Assembly: GCA_963797255.1 (NCBI GenBank)
Contig: CAWCOV010000001.1
Coordinates: forward strand, 682,001-746,000
DNA length: 64,000 nt
From: JANXZS01 sp963797255
Lineage (GTDB): Bacteria > Acidobacteriota > Terriglobia > Terriglobales > Acidobacteriaceae
Reading direction: 5' to 3'
The stretch's first letter is position 1; every line of letters begins with the position of its first letter. The notes below the pieces were generated by a model. It worked only from the letters and a program-made list of their open reading frames with translations, was not told the origin of the DNA and made no database searches. The translations under genes and the position numbers were made by a program. This document shows positions 1-10,351 of the stretch, in pieces.

Positions 1-311
1 TGTCTTCCGACCTCACCCTTGGCTTCCATCTTGTCTGTATTGGGGCCCTTGTGGACAGTCTCCTCCTCGAGCAAACACAGCGCTGTGATGGACGACACAC
101 GCCCGGCCGGAGCATTCAACTTTGTGAGTGAAAGGTACGCCAGCGAACATGAAAAAAGCGAATGAAATGAAGCATGAATTCGCGGCAAATGAATCTGCAC
201 TCACGAGAGTGAGCGAGAGTGCCTCGCTAGGCTTCCGATGCCAAATCGCGCTACTGCTGATAAGTGGAGACGCGATGAGCACTTGTAAGCTTGTTGAATT
301 TGTTCGGCGAT
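1..311. other. left-edge stretch without a supported gene
   Basis: No open frame here resembles a known protein, and the overlapping frames on the two strands have no convincing ribosome binding sites. A minus-strand ATG at about 29 could begin a gene that leaves the window, but too few codons remain to judge. No RNA gene or repeat was recognised. Confidence 0.4.
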
Positions 312-614
312 CTACGACTTGTTCGATGCGGAGAGAAGTTCTTCGAGTAGCGCGGACCATTCGTCGGCGAATGAGCGTTCCTGAGAGGGACGGCCTGTGC
401 GGTGATACCAATAGGTGGCGTTTCCTGCTTCGCCGTTCTTGCGATGCAAATACGCATGGACCATCATCCCGGGGCGCGTCTCCAGTTCATCGACTTCCGC
501 ATGAGCCCGCTCCCAATTGCCGCGTGCGTCCCACCAGAGCGCCCGTAACGGTGCTTCCAGTGTTGTGGGTGGCTCCTGTTGAGCGAGGGATTCCTTGAAC
601 TCCAATGCGTTCAC
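312..614 (-). CDS. small conserved hypothetical protein (about 100 aa)
   Basis: This is a short soluble protein with no signal peptide or membrane segment. The centre carries the patterns LWWDARGNWERAH, VHAYLHRKNGE and GNATYWYHRTGRP. These resemble a widespread family of small uncharacterised bacterial proteins (about 90-110 aa) rich in Trp, His and Tyr; that resemblance is from memory. The reading frame starts at a GTG at 614 without a clear Shine-Dalgarno, so a downstream TTG may be the true start. It is divergent from feoA, with about 260 bases between them. No function can be assigned. Confidence 0.65.
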   Translation of the reverse strand: MNALEFKESLAQQEPPTTLEAPLRALWWDARGNWERAHAEVDELETRPGMMVHAYLHRKNGEAGNATYWYHRTGRPSQERSFADEWSALLEELLSASNKS

Positions 615-789
615 GAGGGTAAGTGTAATCCAGTTGAGGTGTGAGCCTGATCACATGCTGATCAAATTTCTTCTGGTAAAAAAGGAAACAACACTAGCGA
701 ATGGAAATAGAGTTGTTGGGAAGCCAAGTACAGGGTGGATGATCCGGAAGATTCCATTCACTTCAGAAGAGGGCTTAGATTAAGTTGGT

Positions 790-819
790 TTGTAATTCAG
801 ACTCATTCGGTCGTATACT
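790..819 (+). promoter_or_regulatory. possible sigma70-type promoter of feoAB
   Basis: TTGTAA (790-795) and TATACT (814-819) are separated by 18 bases and lie 55 bases before the FeoA start. The -10 hexamer matches the consensus at five of six positions, the -35 at four. No clear Fur or DtxR operator was found, so iron control is expected from family knowledge but not shown. Confidence 0.35.
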
Positions 820-873
820 TGAAGTCGGACCAAACGGGTCGCATTTGTAGGCGATCGGGGCAAAACTGACCAG

Positions 874-1143
874 ATGCAGAAGCGCAAGTTACACGTGCTC
901 AGTGAATTGAAGGTTGGGCAAACGGCTGTTGTGAGCAAATTGAATCTGCCGCCAGCGGTTCAGCACCACCTGATGCACATGGGCATTATGCCGGACGCGA
1001 GCATTCTGGCATTGCGCCGCGCACCTGCTGGAGATCCGACGGTTTACGCTGTAGATGGGATGGAAATTGCACTTCGCCGCGAAACGGCGGAGTCGATCGT
1101 AATGCGGCCCTCCGCTAAACTGGTGAAAGAGGACGCTTTGTGA
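874..1143 (+). CDS. feoA: FeoA ferrous iron transport protein A
   Basis: FeoA is a small cytosolic SH3-like protein that works with the FeoB permease in Fe(II) uptake. The 89-residue product has the usual family length, with the core LSELKVGQTAVV near the N-terminus, the central stretch HHLMHMGIMPDASI, and a C-terminal part (VYAVDGMEIALRRE) that completes the small beta barrel. Its stop codon overlaps the GTG start of feoB (GTGA), so translation of the two is probably coupled. No strong ribosome binding site precedes the ATG. The identification rests on both sequence pattern and position next to feoB. Confidence 0.9.
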   Translation: MQKRKLHVLSELKVGQTAVVSKLNLPPAVQHHLMHMGIMPDASILALRRAPAGDPTVYAVDGMEIALRRETAESIVMRPSAKLVKEDAL

Positions 1144-3024
1144 GTTGCTGCACTACTCCAACGGTTGATTTGCCCCTCACTCCGCGGGTACCGGGTGAGA
1201 TACATACCGTTGCGCTTATTGGTCCTCCAAACTCCGGTAAGACTACTCTTTTCAATCGCTTGACGGGTATGCGGCAGAAAGTCGCAAATTATCCGGGCGT
1301 GACGGTTGAGCAGAAAATTGGTCGGTTAAACGGCATTGGACGAGGCGATTTGACGCTGATCGATCTGCCGGGAATTTACAGTTTTGACTCCTATTCCGAA
1401 GATGCCCGGGTAGCGGTGGATGTCCTGAAGGGCAACATGCCGGGAACTCCGACGCCCGATGCGGTTCTGCTGGTGTTGGATTCGCTGCACCTGACGCGGC
1501 AATTGATGCTCGCGGCTCCGATTCTCTCGTTGGGATTGCCAACGCTTGTCCTGCTGAATATGACGGACCTTATGGAAGAGCGCGGGGGCCTGGTGGATCC
1601 GCTGAAGCTGGCGCAGGAGCTTGGCGCGCCGGTTGCCCAGATAAGCGCGACAAAGGGACAGGGCTTGCAGGCCGTCAGCCTTTTTCTGAATCAGCAGTCC
1701 GAGGTCATTCCATTTCAGCTGCCGGTAATTGGCAACGCCGCAAGCACTCGCCAATGGGCAGCACAGGTGAGCACGAAAACCGGTTATAAGGCTCCCCTAT
1801 CAGCTGCGACAAGCCTGAAGATTGACAGGGTGTTGCTGCATCGCATTTGGGGACCGTCTGCTGTTTCTCGCGGTCGTAATCGCTGTGTTCCAGGCGGTTT
1901 TCAGCATTGGGCAGCCCATGAGCGATGGCTTCGGGCTGTTGCTCACAAAACTGGGAGCATACATTCGTCCGTGGATTCCCTTCCCCCTGCTTCAATCCTT
2001 GCTGATTGATGGCGTGTGGAAGGGCGTGCAGTCGGTGCTGGTGTTCCTGCCCCAGATCCTGCTGCTGTTTCTCTTCATTGGAGTACTGGAAGACTCCGGC
2101 TATCTTGCGCGTGCTGCGCTGATTGCGGATCGCGCCATGCGGGCCATTGGATTGAACGGCAAGGCCTTTATTCCGCTGCTTTCAGCGTACGCGTGCGCGG
2201 TTCCGGCCATTATGGCGACGCGGACGATTGAGAACAAGCGGGACCGCATTGCGACGATCCTGGTAGCGCCATTTATGACGTGCTCGGCACGCCTGCCGAT
2301 CTACATGCTGATCATTGCGGCGTTCATACCGAATCGTCCGATGCTGGGACACTTTTTCGGGCTGCGGGCATGCGTGATGCTTTCGCTGTACCTGCTGGGA
2401 TTTCTGGCGGCACTCGGCACCGCCCGCGTACTGAAGTCGTCTGTACTTAAGAGTTCGGCAACGCCATTCATACTTGAACTGCCGCAGTACCGCTGGCCTA
2501 CGCTGACTTCATTGGGCTTGCGCCTCTACGACCGGGCTCGCGTTTTTCTCTACCAGGCGGGAACGATCATTGTCGGCGTTACCATCGCGCTGTGGATTCT
2601 GGGCCATCTGCCGATGCACGGCGGGAATTTTCCTCAGCTTGCAGATAGCGCAATCGGCAAGCTTGGACAATTTATCGAGCCGGTCATCCGGCCACTAGGC
2701 TTCAATTGGAAAATCGGTATTGGGCTGCTGACGTCGGTGCTGGCGCGCGAAACGATCGTCGGGACATTGGGTACGCTCTATGGAGCTGATTCTGCAACGC
2801 AGTCTCTGACGCTGCAGAATGCACTGCACCAGGACATTACCCTGGGCGGTGCGATTGCCTTGATTGTTTTCTTCGCTTTTGCGATGCAGTGCACTTCGAC
2901 CATCGCGGTTGTAAGGCGGGAAACCAACAGCTGGAAGTGGCCTGCACTGCAGTTCAGCTACATGCTGGTGCTGGCTTACACGGCGGCATTTGCCACAAAT
3001 CAGATCGTCTCGCGCCTGTTTTAA
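1140..3024 (+). pseudogene. feoB: FeoB ferrous iron permease, frame broken near 1857
   Basis: FeoB is the inner-membrane Fe(II) transporter with an N-terminal G-protein domain. Visible G motifs are GPPNSGKTT (residues 28-36), ANYPGVTVE, DLPGIYSF and NMTD. The membrane part has the gate motifs CAVPAIMATRTIE and MTCSARLP. The first frame (1140-2009) is coherent up to about 1856, and the second is coherent from about 1858 to the stop at 3024. Dropping one base at 1857 joins them as IWGP-LLFLAV and gives a 627-residue protein, normal for the family. Neither part has another stop or gap, so a single inserted base is the simplest reading. As printed, the G domain is separated from the channel. The GTG start overlaps the feoA stop. 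Confidence 0.85.
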
Positions 3025-3279
3025 CCGCAGATCAATCGTATTCCGGGGCGATACGTTTCCTGCCTCGGCGATTCTGTGAGAACCTATAGATATAGCGTTT
3101 TACGCGCAGTTTGACCTGGTGTGTGAGACCGCTCGGAGTTCCACCGCGTCAGCCGCATCCGACACATACAAACAAGTTTGGCAGCAAGGGACCGCGTCGT
3201 CGCTGGGCCTCGCCCCAAAGGGCGCCAACCAAGAGTTAACAAGAATTGTCAAAAGAAATTTAACAAGAGATAAGGGACG

Positions 3280-4887
3280 ATGATTTCAGTCAGCAACGTG
3301 AGCATGCGCTACGGATCGAAGGTTCTCTTTGAGGATGTTTCGATCAACTTTATTTCCGGCCGTCGTTATGGTCTTACCGGGCCGAATGGGTCGGGCAAGT
3401 CCACTTTCATGAAGATCCTGACCGGCGAACTGGATGCCCAGAAGGGCTCCGTTGTGCGCCCGAAGAAGGTCGGCGTACTGCGCCAGGATCAATTCGCATT
3501 CGACGCGTTCCGCGTGATCGATACGGTGATCATGGGCAACAAGGGCCTTTGGGCTGCGCTGGAAGAGCGAGACAAGATTTACGAGAAGTCCGAATTGACC
3601 GATGACGACGGCATGCGCCTGGGCGAGCTCGAGGGCATTGTGGGCGAGGAAGATGGCTACACGGCGGAGACCGATGCGGCCATCCTGCTACAGGGCCTTG
3701 ATATTCCGGACGAGATCCACGAGCGCAAGATGGGCGAGTTGCAGGGCGGTCAAAAGGTGCGCGTGCTGCTGGCTCAGGCGCTGTTCGGCAAGCCGCAGGC
3801 ACTGCTGCTCGATGAGCCTACGAACTATCTCGATCTTGACTCGATCCACTGGCTGCAGGATTTTCTGATTCATTTTGAGGGATCGCTGATTACGATTTCG
3901 CACGACCGACACTTCCTGAACAGCGTCTGCACACACATTGCTGATATCGATTACGAGACGATCATCACCTACACGGGTGGATACGATGAAATGGTGCTGG
4001 CCAAGACCGGCATTCGCTCTCGGCTTGAGTCAGAGAATGCGCAGCGCGAAAAGAAGATTGCTCAGCTGAACGAATTCATCGCGCGCTTTGCTGCAGGCAC
4101 GCGATCGAGCCAGGTGACGAGCCGCAAGAAAGAAGTGGAGCGGCTGCAGACGACTGAGCTGGCGCGGTCGAACATTGCGCGTCCCTACGTGCGCTTCGAC
4201 ATGCTGCGTCCTTCCGGCAAGCATGTTCTCGAGATTGAAGATCTTTCGAAAAGCTACGGCGATCACAAGGTGATCCAGGGCTTCAGCTCCGCGGTGATGC
4301 GTGGAGAGAAGGTCTGCCTCATGGGCCGCAACGGGCTTGGCAAGTCCACCATGTTGAAGTCTCTGCTGGCGAATGTACGCGAGTTAGCGGAGCCGGACTT
4401 CGCGATCGATGGCGGGCAGGTGAAGTGGGGACACGAGGCGCAGATCGGCTACTTCCCGCAGGACGTTTCCAACGTCATTGAAAAGGGCATGACAGTCTCT
4501 GACTGGCTGCACCAGTTCGATCCCAAGGCTACGAAGGAAGACATTCGCGGGTTGCTGGGGCAGATGCTTTTCAGTGGTGAAGAAGGGTTGAAGATGACCG
4601 ATGCCCTTTCCGGCGGCGAAGCTGCGCGTCTGCTGTTCTGCAAGCTGATGTTGGCGAAACCGAACATCCTGATTTTCGACGAGCCGACAAACCATCTTGA
4701 CCTTGAGGCCATCAATGCTCTGAACATTGCGGTGCAACGTTACGAAGGCACCGTGCTGCTGGTGACGCACGATCACGACCTGATTGATGAAGTGGCCACG
4801 CGCATCTGGCATTTTGACAACGGCACGATTGAAGACTTCAAGGGACCGTATGAGGAGTACATGTCCTTAACCAGCACGGCTCGTTGA
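3280..4887 (+). CDS. ybiT: ABC-F family ATPase, YbiT-like
   Basis: ABC-F proteins have two ATPase domains and no membrane domain, and act on the ribosome rather than as transporters. Walker A motifs are GPNGSGKST (34-42) and GRNGLGKST (349-357). Walker B motifs are LLLDEPTNYLD (around D178) and IFDEPTNHLD (around D467). The first signature is the deviant LQGGQ and the second is LSGGE. Between the domains is the charged linker typical of ABC-F. The 535-residue length and the N-terminal pattern (LRQDQFAFDAF, DTVIMG) match Escherichia coli YbiT more closely than EttA or Uup. The gene is intact and is followed after 10 bases by a second ABC-F gene, so they are probably co-transcribed. The leader before it is about 250 bases with no recognised element. 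Confidence 0.9.
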   Translation: MISVSNVSMRYGSKVLFEDVSINFISGRRYGLTGPNGSGKSTFMKILTGELDAQKGSVVRPKKVGVLRQDQFAFDAFRVIDTVIMGNKGLWAALEERDKIYEKSELTDDDGMRLGELEGIVGEEDGYTAETDAAILLQGLDIPDEIHERKMGELQGGQKVRVLLAQALFGKPQALLLDEPTNYLDLDSIHWLQDFLIHFEGSLITISHDRHFLNSVCTHIADIDYETIITYTGGYDEMVLAKTGIRSRLESENAQREKKIAQLNEFIARFAAGTRSSQVTSRKKEVERLQTTELARSNIARPYVRFDMLRPSGKHVLEIEDLSKSYGDHKVIQGFSSAVMRGEKVCLMGRNGLGKSTMLKSLLANVRELAEPDFAIDGGQVKWGHEAQIGYFPQDVSNVIEKGMTVSDWLHQFDPKATKEDIRGLLGQMLFSGEEGLKMTDALSGGEAARLLFCKLMLAKPNILIFDEPTNHLDLEAINALNIAVQRYEGTVLLVTHDHDLIDEVATRIWHFDNGTIEDFKGPYEEYMSLTSTAR

Positions 4888-4897
4888 AAGGCATAGA

Positions 4898-6710
4898 TTG
4901 ACGCCGATCCTGAATGGCCAGGGGCTGGAAAAGCGCTTCGGCGCCACCACGCTCTTCCAGAACATAAGCTTCGTAATATCCGAAGGCGACCGCATCGGAG
5001 TGATTGGACCGAACGGCTCCGGTAAGTCAACGCTTCTCGGCATTCTGGCTGGCGATATTGAACCGGACAGCGGAGAGCTGTCGCGGCGCAAGCATACACG
5101 CTTGAGCTATGTGGCCCAGGTCTCCGATTTTGAGCCCGGACAAACCGTGCGCTCAGTGCTGCAATCAGCGTTGAAGAAAGCGAGCGTGCCGGAGGCGGAG
5201 TGGGAAGGCCGCGTGGCGGAAACGCTTGGACGCGCGGGCTTTGAGGTATTTGATACAGAAGCTGTTACGTTATCCGGCGGCTGGAAGAAACGGCTGGCCA
5301 TTGCCGAAGCGCTGGCCCTACGAGCCGACGTGCTGCTGCTGGATGAGCCTACGAATCACCTTGACCTCGCCGGCATTGAATGGCTGGAAGGACTGCTGAC
5401 GACGGCGCAGTTTGCGAGCGTGGTGGTGAGCCACGATAGATATTTTCTTGAGAACGTTGCGACGCAGATGGTGGAGTTGAGCAAGGCCTATCCCGACGGC
5501 CTGCTGCGCGTAAAGGGCAATTACAGCCAGTTCCTCGAAAAGAAAGAAGAATTCCTGGAGTCGCAGGCCAAGCGACAGGATGCGCTTGAGAATCGCGTGA
5601 AGCGCGAGATGGAATGGTTGCGCCGTGGGCCCAAGGCTCGCACCACCAAGAGCAAGGCACGCATTGACAAGGCCAACGAGCTGATTGGCGAACTGGCTGA
5701 ACTGGGATCGCGACGAAGCACATCGTCCGCGGGCATTGATTTTACGGCGACCGAGCGACAGACGAAGAGGCTGGTTGAAGTCGAGGACATAAGCTACACC
5801 ATCGGCGGACCGACAGCTTTTTGAAAAGCTGAACTTTGCAATTCTCGCTGGCATGCGCGTGGGGCTGGTTGGTCCGAATGGCAGCGGCAAGACTACTTTG
5901 CTGCGTTTGTTGCTCGGCGATGCGGAGCCAACTTCGGGAGAGATTCGGCGAGCGAATTCCCTGCGCATTGTGTATTTCGATCAGAATCGAGTACTGGATG
6001 CTGACGTAACGTTGCGGCGTGCTCTTGCTCCCGACAGCGACTCAATCATCTACCAGGATCGCGTGATCCATGTAGCGTCTTGGGCGGCGCGATTTCTCTT
6101 TACTAGCGAACAACTGAATCAGCCTGTTGGGCGTTTATCAGGTGGCGAACGGGCGCGCGTGCTGATTGCGAACCTGATGCTTCAGCCAGCCGATCTGCTG
6201 CTGCTGGATGAGCCAACGAACGATCTCGACATTCCTACGCTGGAAATACTTGAAGAAAGCCTGCTGGAATATCCGGGGGCACTGGTGCTGGTGACCCACG
6301 ATCGCTACATGCTCGATCGCATTTCGACGACGGTGTTAGGACTTGATGGACTGGGATCGATTGAGCGATTTGCGGATTACCTTCAGTGGGAGGCGTGGCA
6401 ATCCGAGAGGAAACAAGAGAAGACGAGGAGCGCAAATACTCCCGGGACACGGGCTGCGGCGAGCGGCAGCAACGCTGCGACCGGGAAGAAGAAGCTGTCC
6501 TACCTGGAAGCACGCGAGTATGCAGAGATTGAGGATCGTGTCGCGGCTGCGGAAGAGGTCTTGCAACATTGGCGGGCGGTACTTGAAGATCCTGCGGTGA
6601 GCACGGATGCTGCTCGATTGCAGGAGGCGCTGGCCGAGTCGGCAAAAGCGCAGGAGCAGGTCGATGTTCTCTATGCACGATGGGCGGAGTTGGAAGCGAA
6701 GCAGAAATAG
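4898..6710 (+). pseudogene. uup: ABC-F family ATPase, Uup-like, frame broken near 5810
   Basis: This is a second ABC-F ATPase starting at a TTG 10 bases after the YbiT-like gene. The first half (4898-5824) has GPNGSGKST (37-45), LSGGWKKRL and LLLDEPTNHLD. The second half (from about 5811) has GPNGSGKTT, LSGGERARV and LLLDEPTNDLD. The C-terminus is a charged predicted coiled coil (LSYLEAREYAEIEDRVA onward), the mark of Uup and its DNA- or RNA-binding tail. Removing one base at about 5810 joins the halves through RQLFEKLNFAIL and gives about 603 residues, near the usual Uup length. Uup limits transposon excision and has ribosome-linked roles in E. coli. An extra base in the sequence is more likely than true loss, since both halves are fully conserved. 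Confidence 0.85.
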
Positions 6711-6732
6711 CGGATTACCGAGTGCAATAAAG

Positions 6733-6763
6733 AATGCAGCCCCGAATGGAGGCTGCATTTTTA
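6733..6763 (+). terminator. Rho-independent terminator after uup
   Basis: AATGCAGCC (6733-6741) pairs with GGCTGCATT (6751-6759) around a nine-base loop and is followed by a T-run (ATTTTTATT). It lies 23 bases after the uup-like stop. The A-rich left flank also allows some use from the minus-strand DUF6526 gene that converges on it. Confidence 0.8.
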
Positions 6764-6787
6764 TTGCGTGTCGGAGTGAGATGCTGG

Positions 6788-7216
6788 TCAGACTCGCCAG
6801 TGATCTGCTCGCCAGTTTTGCACTGCTTGCTTGATCTGTTTACGCGCTAAATTCTCGGTCAACGTTTTTTCGACGAGAGCCGGCAGTTCGCCATCAGATG
6901 CGAATCGCAGACCGATCAGTTGATCTGTTGTGAGGGCGAGAGCGCGAGCCTTTAGGGCTTCGGGCAAGATAGCGGCAAGACGTAAACGCTCTTCGAGGGT
7001 AATGACCCTGTCCTGAACTTTGAGAGCGTAGGTTCTTGCCTTGGTAGCGAGGACAAAAATGGCGATTGATGGGAGCACGAGCCAATAATTGAAGCGGAAC
7101 GGCTGGCGGTATGCGTGCACGATGTGGGCGATTACGTTGAGGGCGAGAATTCCGAGGACGAAGAAGTGGAACCAGGGATCAAAGCGGGCGTGGTTGGAGA
7201 GATTCTGCTCTTTCAT
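6788..7216 (-). CDS. DUF6526 family membrane protein
   Basis: The product is 142 residues when started at the ATG at 7216, chosen because the family characteristically begins MxEQNxxNHxRxxPxFHF and this one begins MKEQNLSNHARFDPWFHF. Two hydrophobic segments follow (FVLGILALNVIAHIV and YWLVLPSIAIFVLAT). The remainder is a soluble, mostly helical tail with LEERLRLAAILPE. It is a small two-pass inner-membrane protein of unknown function. The frame extends upstream to 7327, but that part is not conserved-looking. It is the last gene on the minus strand here and is convergent with the ABC-F genes. Confidence 0.75.
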   Translation of the reverse strand: MKEQNLSNHARFDPWFHFFVLGILALNVIAHIVHAYRQPFRFNYWLVLPSIAIFVLATKARTYALKVQDRVITLEERLRLAAILPEALKARALALTTDQLIGLRFASDGELPALVEKTLTENLARKQIKQAVQNWRADHWRV

Positions 7217-7405
7217 AAACTTGCACAGCCTCCGGACGGCGTCACATCTCAACGCATAAAGGTACAGCCGTGAGAGTAGCACTGGAAGGGCCTGAGTGCG
7301 AAGCAGGAATTTGCGAGGCCGGGCCAATCGGCCACCATGATTCCGGTACCCACAAACGCGAAACGGTCGTTGCCACCGATATTCACTGCATTTCTCGACC
7401 GCCGA

Positions 7406-10351
7406 TCAGGGGCGCGATGCGTGGTCGAGCAGGTGAAGGAAGGAGCGATAAACCTTACCTGTTGCGCGCGTCATACCGATTTCGCAAGTGCGACTGCTGG
7501 AGTAGTAGCCTTCGTAATTCTCTCCGGCAAGATCCTCCGCTTCACTGCTGGTCGCAGACGCGGTAAGCTCCGGAAATAGAAAGCCACGGTCGCCCGCGAA
7601 GGCGCAACAGCCGGCGTTTTCCGGCACGACTACAGCCTCACTGCAGGCATGGGCGATTTTCACGAGCTTTGCTGTGATCCCCATTTTTACGGCGGAACAA
7701 ACTGGGTGCAATGCAACGGTGTGGACCTTACGGTGGATTGGCAGTCGCGGAAGAATTTGATCGCTGGCGAATTCTACGGTGTCCAGTATTGTGAGTCGAT
7801 CGAATTTCGCTTGATTCTCAGGTGTGAGGTACGGACGCGCTGTCTTCAATCCATACGTACAGGGGCTGGTGTCTACCAGGATGGGAATTGCGCCGTCGTC
7901 GGACCAACGGGAAAAATTCGCGATTGTGTGATTCAGCGAGGCGCGGTGTGCGTCTTCAAATCCTTTCGATGAGAAGGGCACGCCGCAGCAGTTTCCACGC
8001 GTGTCCGGCGGGAGATAAAGAGAAATGTTGGATCGTTGTGCAATGTTGAGAAACGCCTGCATGGCGGTGATGTCGTCCGGTTCGCCCGGCAGCGCACCCA
8101 TGATGCGAGCTATGCAGGCCGGGAAATATACAGCCTGAGCATTTTGCCGAGGAGTTGTGGGTATCGAACCGCGACGAGGCTTCGGCATCTCTTTCGACCA
8201 TTGCCAGAAGGGCTCGTCCATCACTTTTCTGGTGACGGCGTTAAGAAGTTTTGTAATTCCGACCATCGTGGCAAGTCCGAAGACATTTCGCACGAGGTGG
8301 CCAGAAAAGAGCGCTATTCTTGCGCCTATTTCTGCCAATCCAAAATTTCTGGCGATGAGGGCGGCGGATGAATTTGCAAAGCCGGTGTGACGCAGACTGC
8401 GGAATCGTTTCGTGAGCGTCCCGGTATCGATGCTGACGGGACACTCGAGGGCGCATAGGCCGTCCACCGCGCATGTATCCAACGCCATATAGGGGAAATC
8501 GTGATCGAGGGAATCGTATCGCGCATCGCTCCCTCCAGCGTCTTTCAGCCGCTGCATTTCGCGGCGCACAACAATTCTTTGTCGAGGGGTAAGGGTGATG
8601 TCGCGGCTCGGACAATTGTGCTCGCAATATCCGCACTCAATGCACTTGTCCACTTCCGCCTCGACAATCGGCAGGTCCTTGAGATCGGATATGTGAGCCT
8701 CGGGATTTGCATTGAGGATGACGCCGGGATTCAGCAATCCCTGCGGGTCTGCAAGAGCCTTGATCTGGCGCATGATGGCATAGGGTTCAGGACCCCACTC
8801 GGTTTCGACAAACGGCGCCATGTTGCGTCCGGTGCCGTGCTCCGCTTTCAATGCTCCGTCGTAGCGAGCGACAACAAGCTCCACGATATCGTCAATGAAT
8901 TCGCGGTAACGGCGAATCTCCGCCTGATGCCGAAAGCCCTGTGTGATGACGAAATGGAGATTGCCATCCTTGGCATGGCCAAAAAGGATTGCGTCCTTGT
9001 AGCCGTGCTTGTCGAGAACAACTCTCAAGTCCACGGCCGCGTCGGCGAGCCGATCCACAGGAAATGCTACATCTTCGATAATGACCGTGGTGCCGCTTTC
9101 GCGCACTGCTCCGACGGATGGAAACATTCCCTTTCGAATTTTCCATAGCTGCCCCTGCACGACAGAATCGCGCGTGAGGATTGGGGGATGAAGGAGATCG
9201 AGCCCGGCAATGGCGGCATCTGCTTTCGACTCTGCGTCTTCACGTTCGCGCTCATTAGCGCACTGGAATTCCACTAGCAGGCCAGCGGCTTGCTCCGGCA
9301 AAGTACGCAGGAGTGGCGAGACGCCGGGCTTCTCCTCGACAGAACGCATGGATGCGCGGTCCATTAATTCAAGCGCCGCGGCTCCCGCATCGCGCAAAGG
9401 CGCAATTGCAGAACATGCCGCACGCAGATCTGCGAACAGAAGCAGGCCGGTGTATTTCACGGGATTGTCCGGCACGGTATTGAGCACTGCCTCGGCAACA
9501 AATGCAAGCGTTCCCTCGGCACCGATCAGCAGATGGCTAAAGATATCGATGGGGCGATCGAAATCGAGAAACGCATTGAGTCCATATCCCGTAGTGTTCT
9601 TTGTAAGGTACTTGCGGCGAATGCGGCCGGACACGGCGGAGTTATTTACGATCTGAAGTTTCAGCTTCAACAGACCGTTATAAAGCTCCGGCTCCAACTC
9701 GCGAAACCGTAAGTCTGCATCTTCCCGCGCGGTATTGATTTCCGTTCCGGAAGGGAGCACAAATGTAAGCGAACGGAGCGTGTGATAGGCATTCTGCGAT
9801 ACGCCGCAGCACATTCCACTGGCATTGTTGGAAAGGATTCCGCCGAGCCGGCAACTGCTGATGGACGCTGGATCGGGTCCAATCTTGGCACGATACAAAC
9901 GAAGAGAATCATTAGCGTGTTGACCAAGAACACCCGGCTGCACGCGAATGGCTTTGCCATTCTCCTCGACCCGGCTCGAGCGCCAGTATCGACCAACATC
10001 GACGAGAATGCCGTCGGTAATGGATTGCCCTGAAAGGCTGGTGCCGCCGGCTCGAAAGACCAGCGGAACTCGGTGCTCGTGGCTGAACCGGAAAAGATAT
10101 CGGACTTCTTCCGCATCGGAGGGCTGCACGACTGCGCGGGGAATCAGGCGGTAAAAACTTGCGTCAGAGGCGAAAGCAATGCGGTCAATTTCCCGAATCA
10201 AAATGCGTGTTGAGTCGATGCCGTTTTTCAGCACAGCGAAGATTTCTTCTGGTGAGAGATGCGGCGCTGTAAGCGCTTCGGGATGCATCACATCTGCTTT
10301 CACTGCTGGCACCTCGTTGCTTATGAGAAATCTTTCGCGGCTATTTTTCAA
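7406..10351 (-). CDS. FAD-binding and (Fe-S)-binding oxidoreductase, D-lactate/glycolate/2-hydroxyacid dehydrogenase type
   Basis: This 981-residue single-chain protein fuses a FAD-linked oxidase to a glycolate-oxidase-type iron-sulfur and CCG half. The FAD (PCMH) domain has RAGGTSLSGQSITDG and GGILSNNASGMCCG. An FAD-linked C-terminal domain follows, with LFGHAKDGNLHF and KAEHGTGRNMAP. Two cysteine clusters come next: CIECGYCEHNCP (near residue 568) and CAVDGLCALECP (near 625). Finally there are CCG-like segments with GNCCGVPF and GCCAFAG. The set matches FAD/Fe-S D-lactate dehydrogenases that pass electrons from a 2-hydroxyacid to the quinone pool on the cytoplasmic membrane face. Which hydroxyacid is used cannot be read from the sequence. 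The gene is intact and divergent from the SIS gene at 10624. Confidence 0.85.
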   Translation of the reverse strand: MKNSRERFLISNEVPAVKADVMHPEALTAPHLSPEEIFAVLKNGIDSTRILIREIDRIAFASDASFYRLIPRAVVQPSDAEEVRYLFRFSHEHRVPLVFRAGGTSLSGQSITDGILVDVGRYWRSSRVEENGKAIRVQPGVLGQHANDSLRLYRAKIGPDPASISSCRLGGILSNNASGMCCGVSQNAYHTLRSLTFVLPSGTEINTAREDADLRFRELEPELYNGLLKLKLQIVNNSAVSGRIRRKYLTKNTTGYGLNAFLDFDRPIDIFSHLLIGAEGTLAFVAEAVLNTVPDNPVKYTGLLLFADLRAACSAIAPLRDAGAAALELMDRASMRSVEEKPGVSPLLRTLPEQAAGLLVEFQCANEREREDAESKADAAIAGLDLLHPPILTRDSVVQGQLWKIRKGMFPSVGAVRESGTTVIIEDVAFPVDRLADAAVDLRVVLDKHGYKDAILFGHAKDGNLHFVITQGFRHQAEIRRYREFIDDIVELVVARYDGALKAEHGTGRNMAPFVETEWGPEPYAIMRQIKALADPQGLLNPGVILNANPEAHISDLKDLPIVEAEVDKCIECGYCEHNCPSRDITLTPRQRIVVRREMQRLKDAGGSDARYDSLDHDFPYMALDTCAVDGLCALECPVSIDTGTLTKRFRSLRHTGFANSSAALIARNFGLAEIGARIALFSGHLVRNVFGLATMVGITKLLNAVTRKVMDEPFWQWSKEMPKPRRGSIPTTPRQNAQAVYFPACIARIMGALPGEPDDITAMQAFLNIAQRSNISLYLPPDTRGNCCGVPFSSKGFEDAHRASLNHTIANFSRWSDDGAIPILVDTSPCTYGLKTARPYLTPENQAKFDRLTILDTVEFASDQILPRLPIHRKVHTVALHPVCSAVKMGITAKLVKIAHACSEAVVVPENAGCCAFAGDRGFLFPELTASATSSEAEDLAGENYEGYYSSSRTCEIGMTRATGKVYRSFLHLLDHASRP

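Noticed and set aside
595..783. 62-codon plus-strand frame before feoA
   Set aside because: No ribosome binding site, no similarity, and it covers the promoter region.
3025..3279. Translation attenuator or leader peptide before the first ABC-F gene
   Set aside because: No short frame with a ribosome binding site and no paired stems that would mask the start were found.
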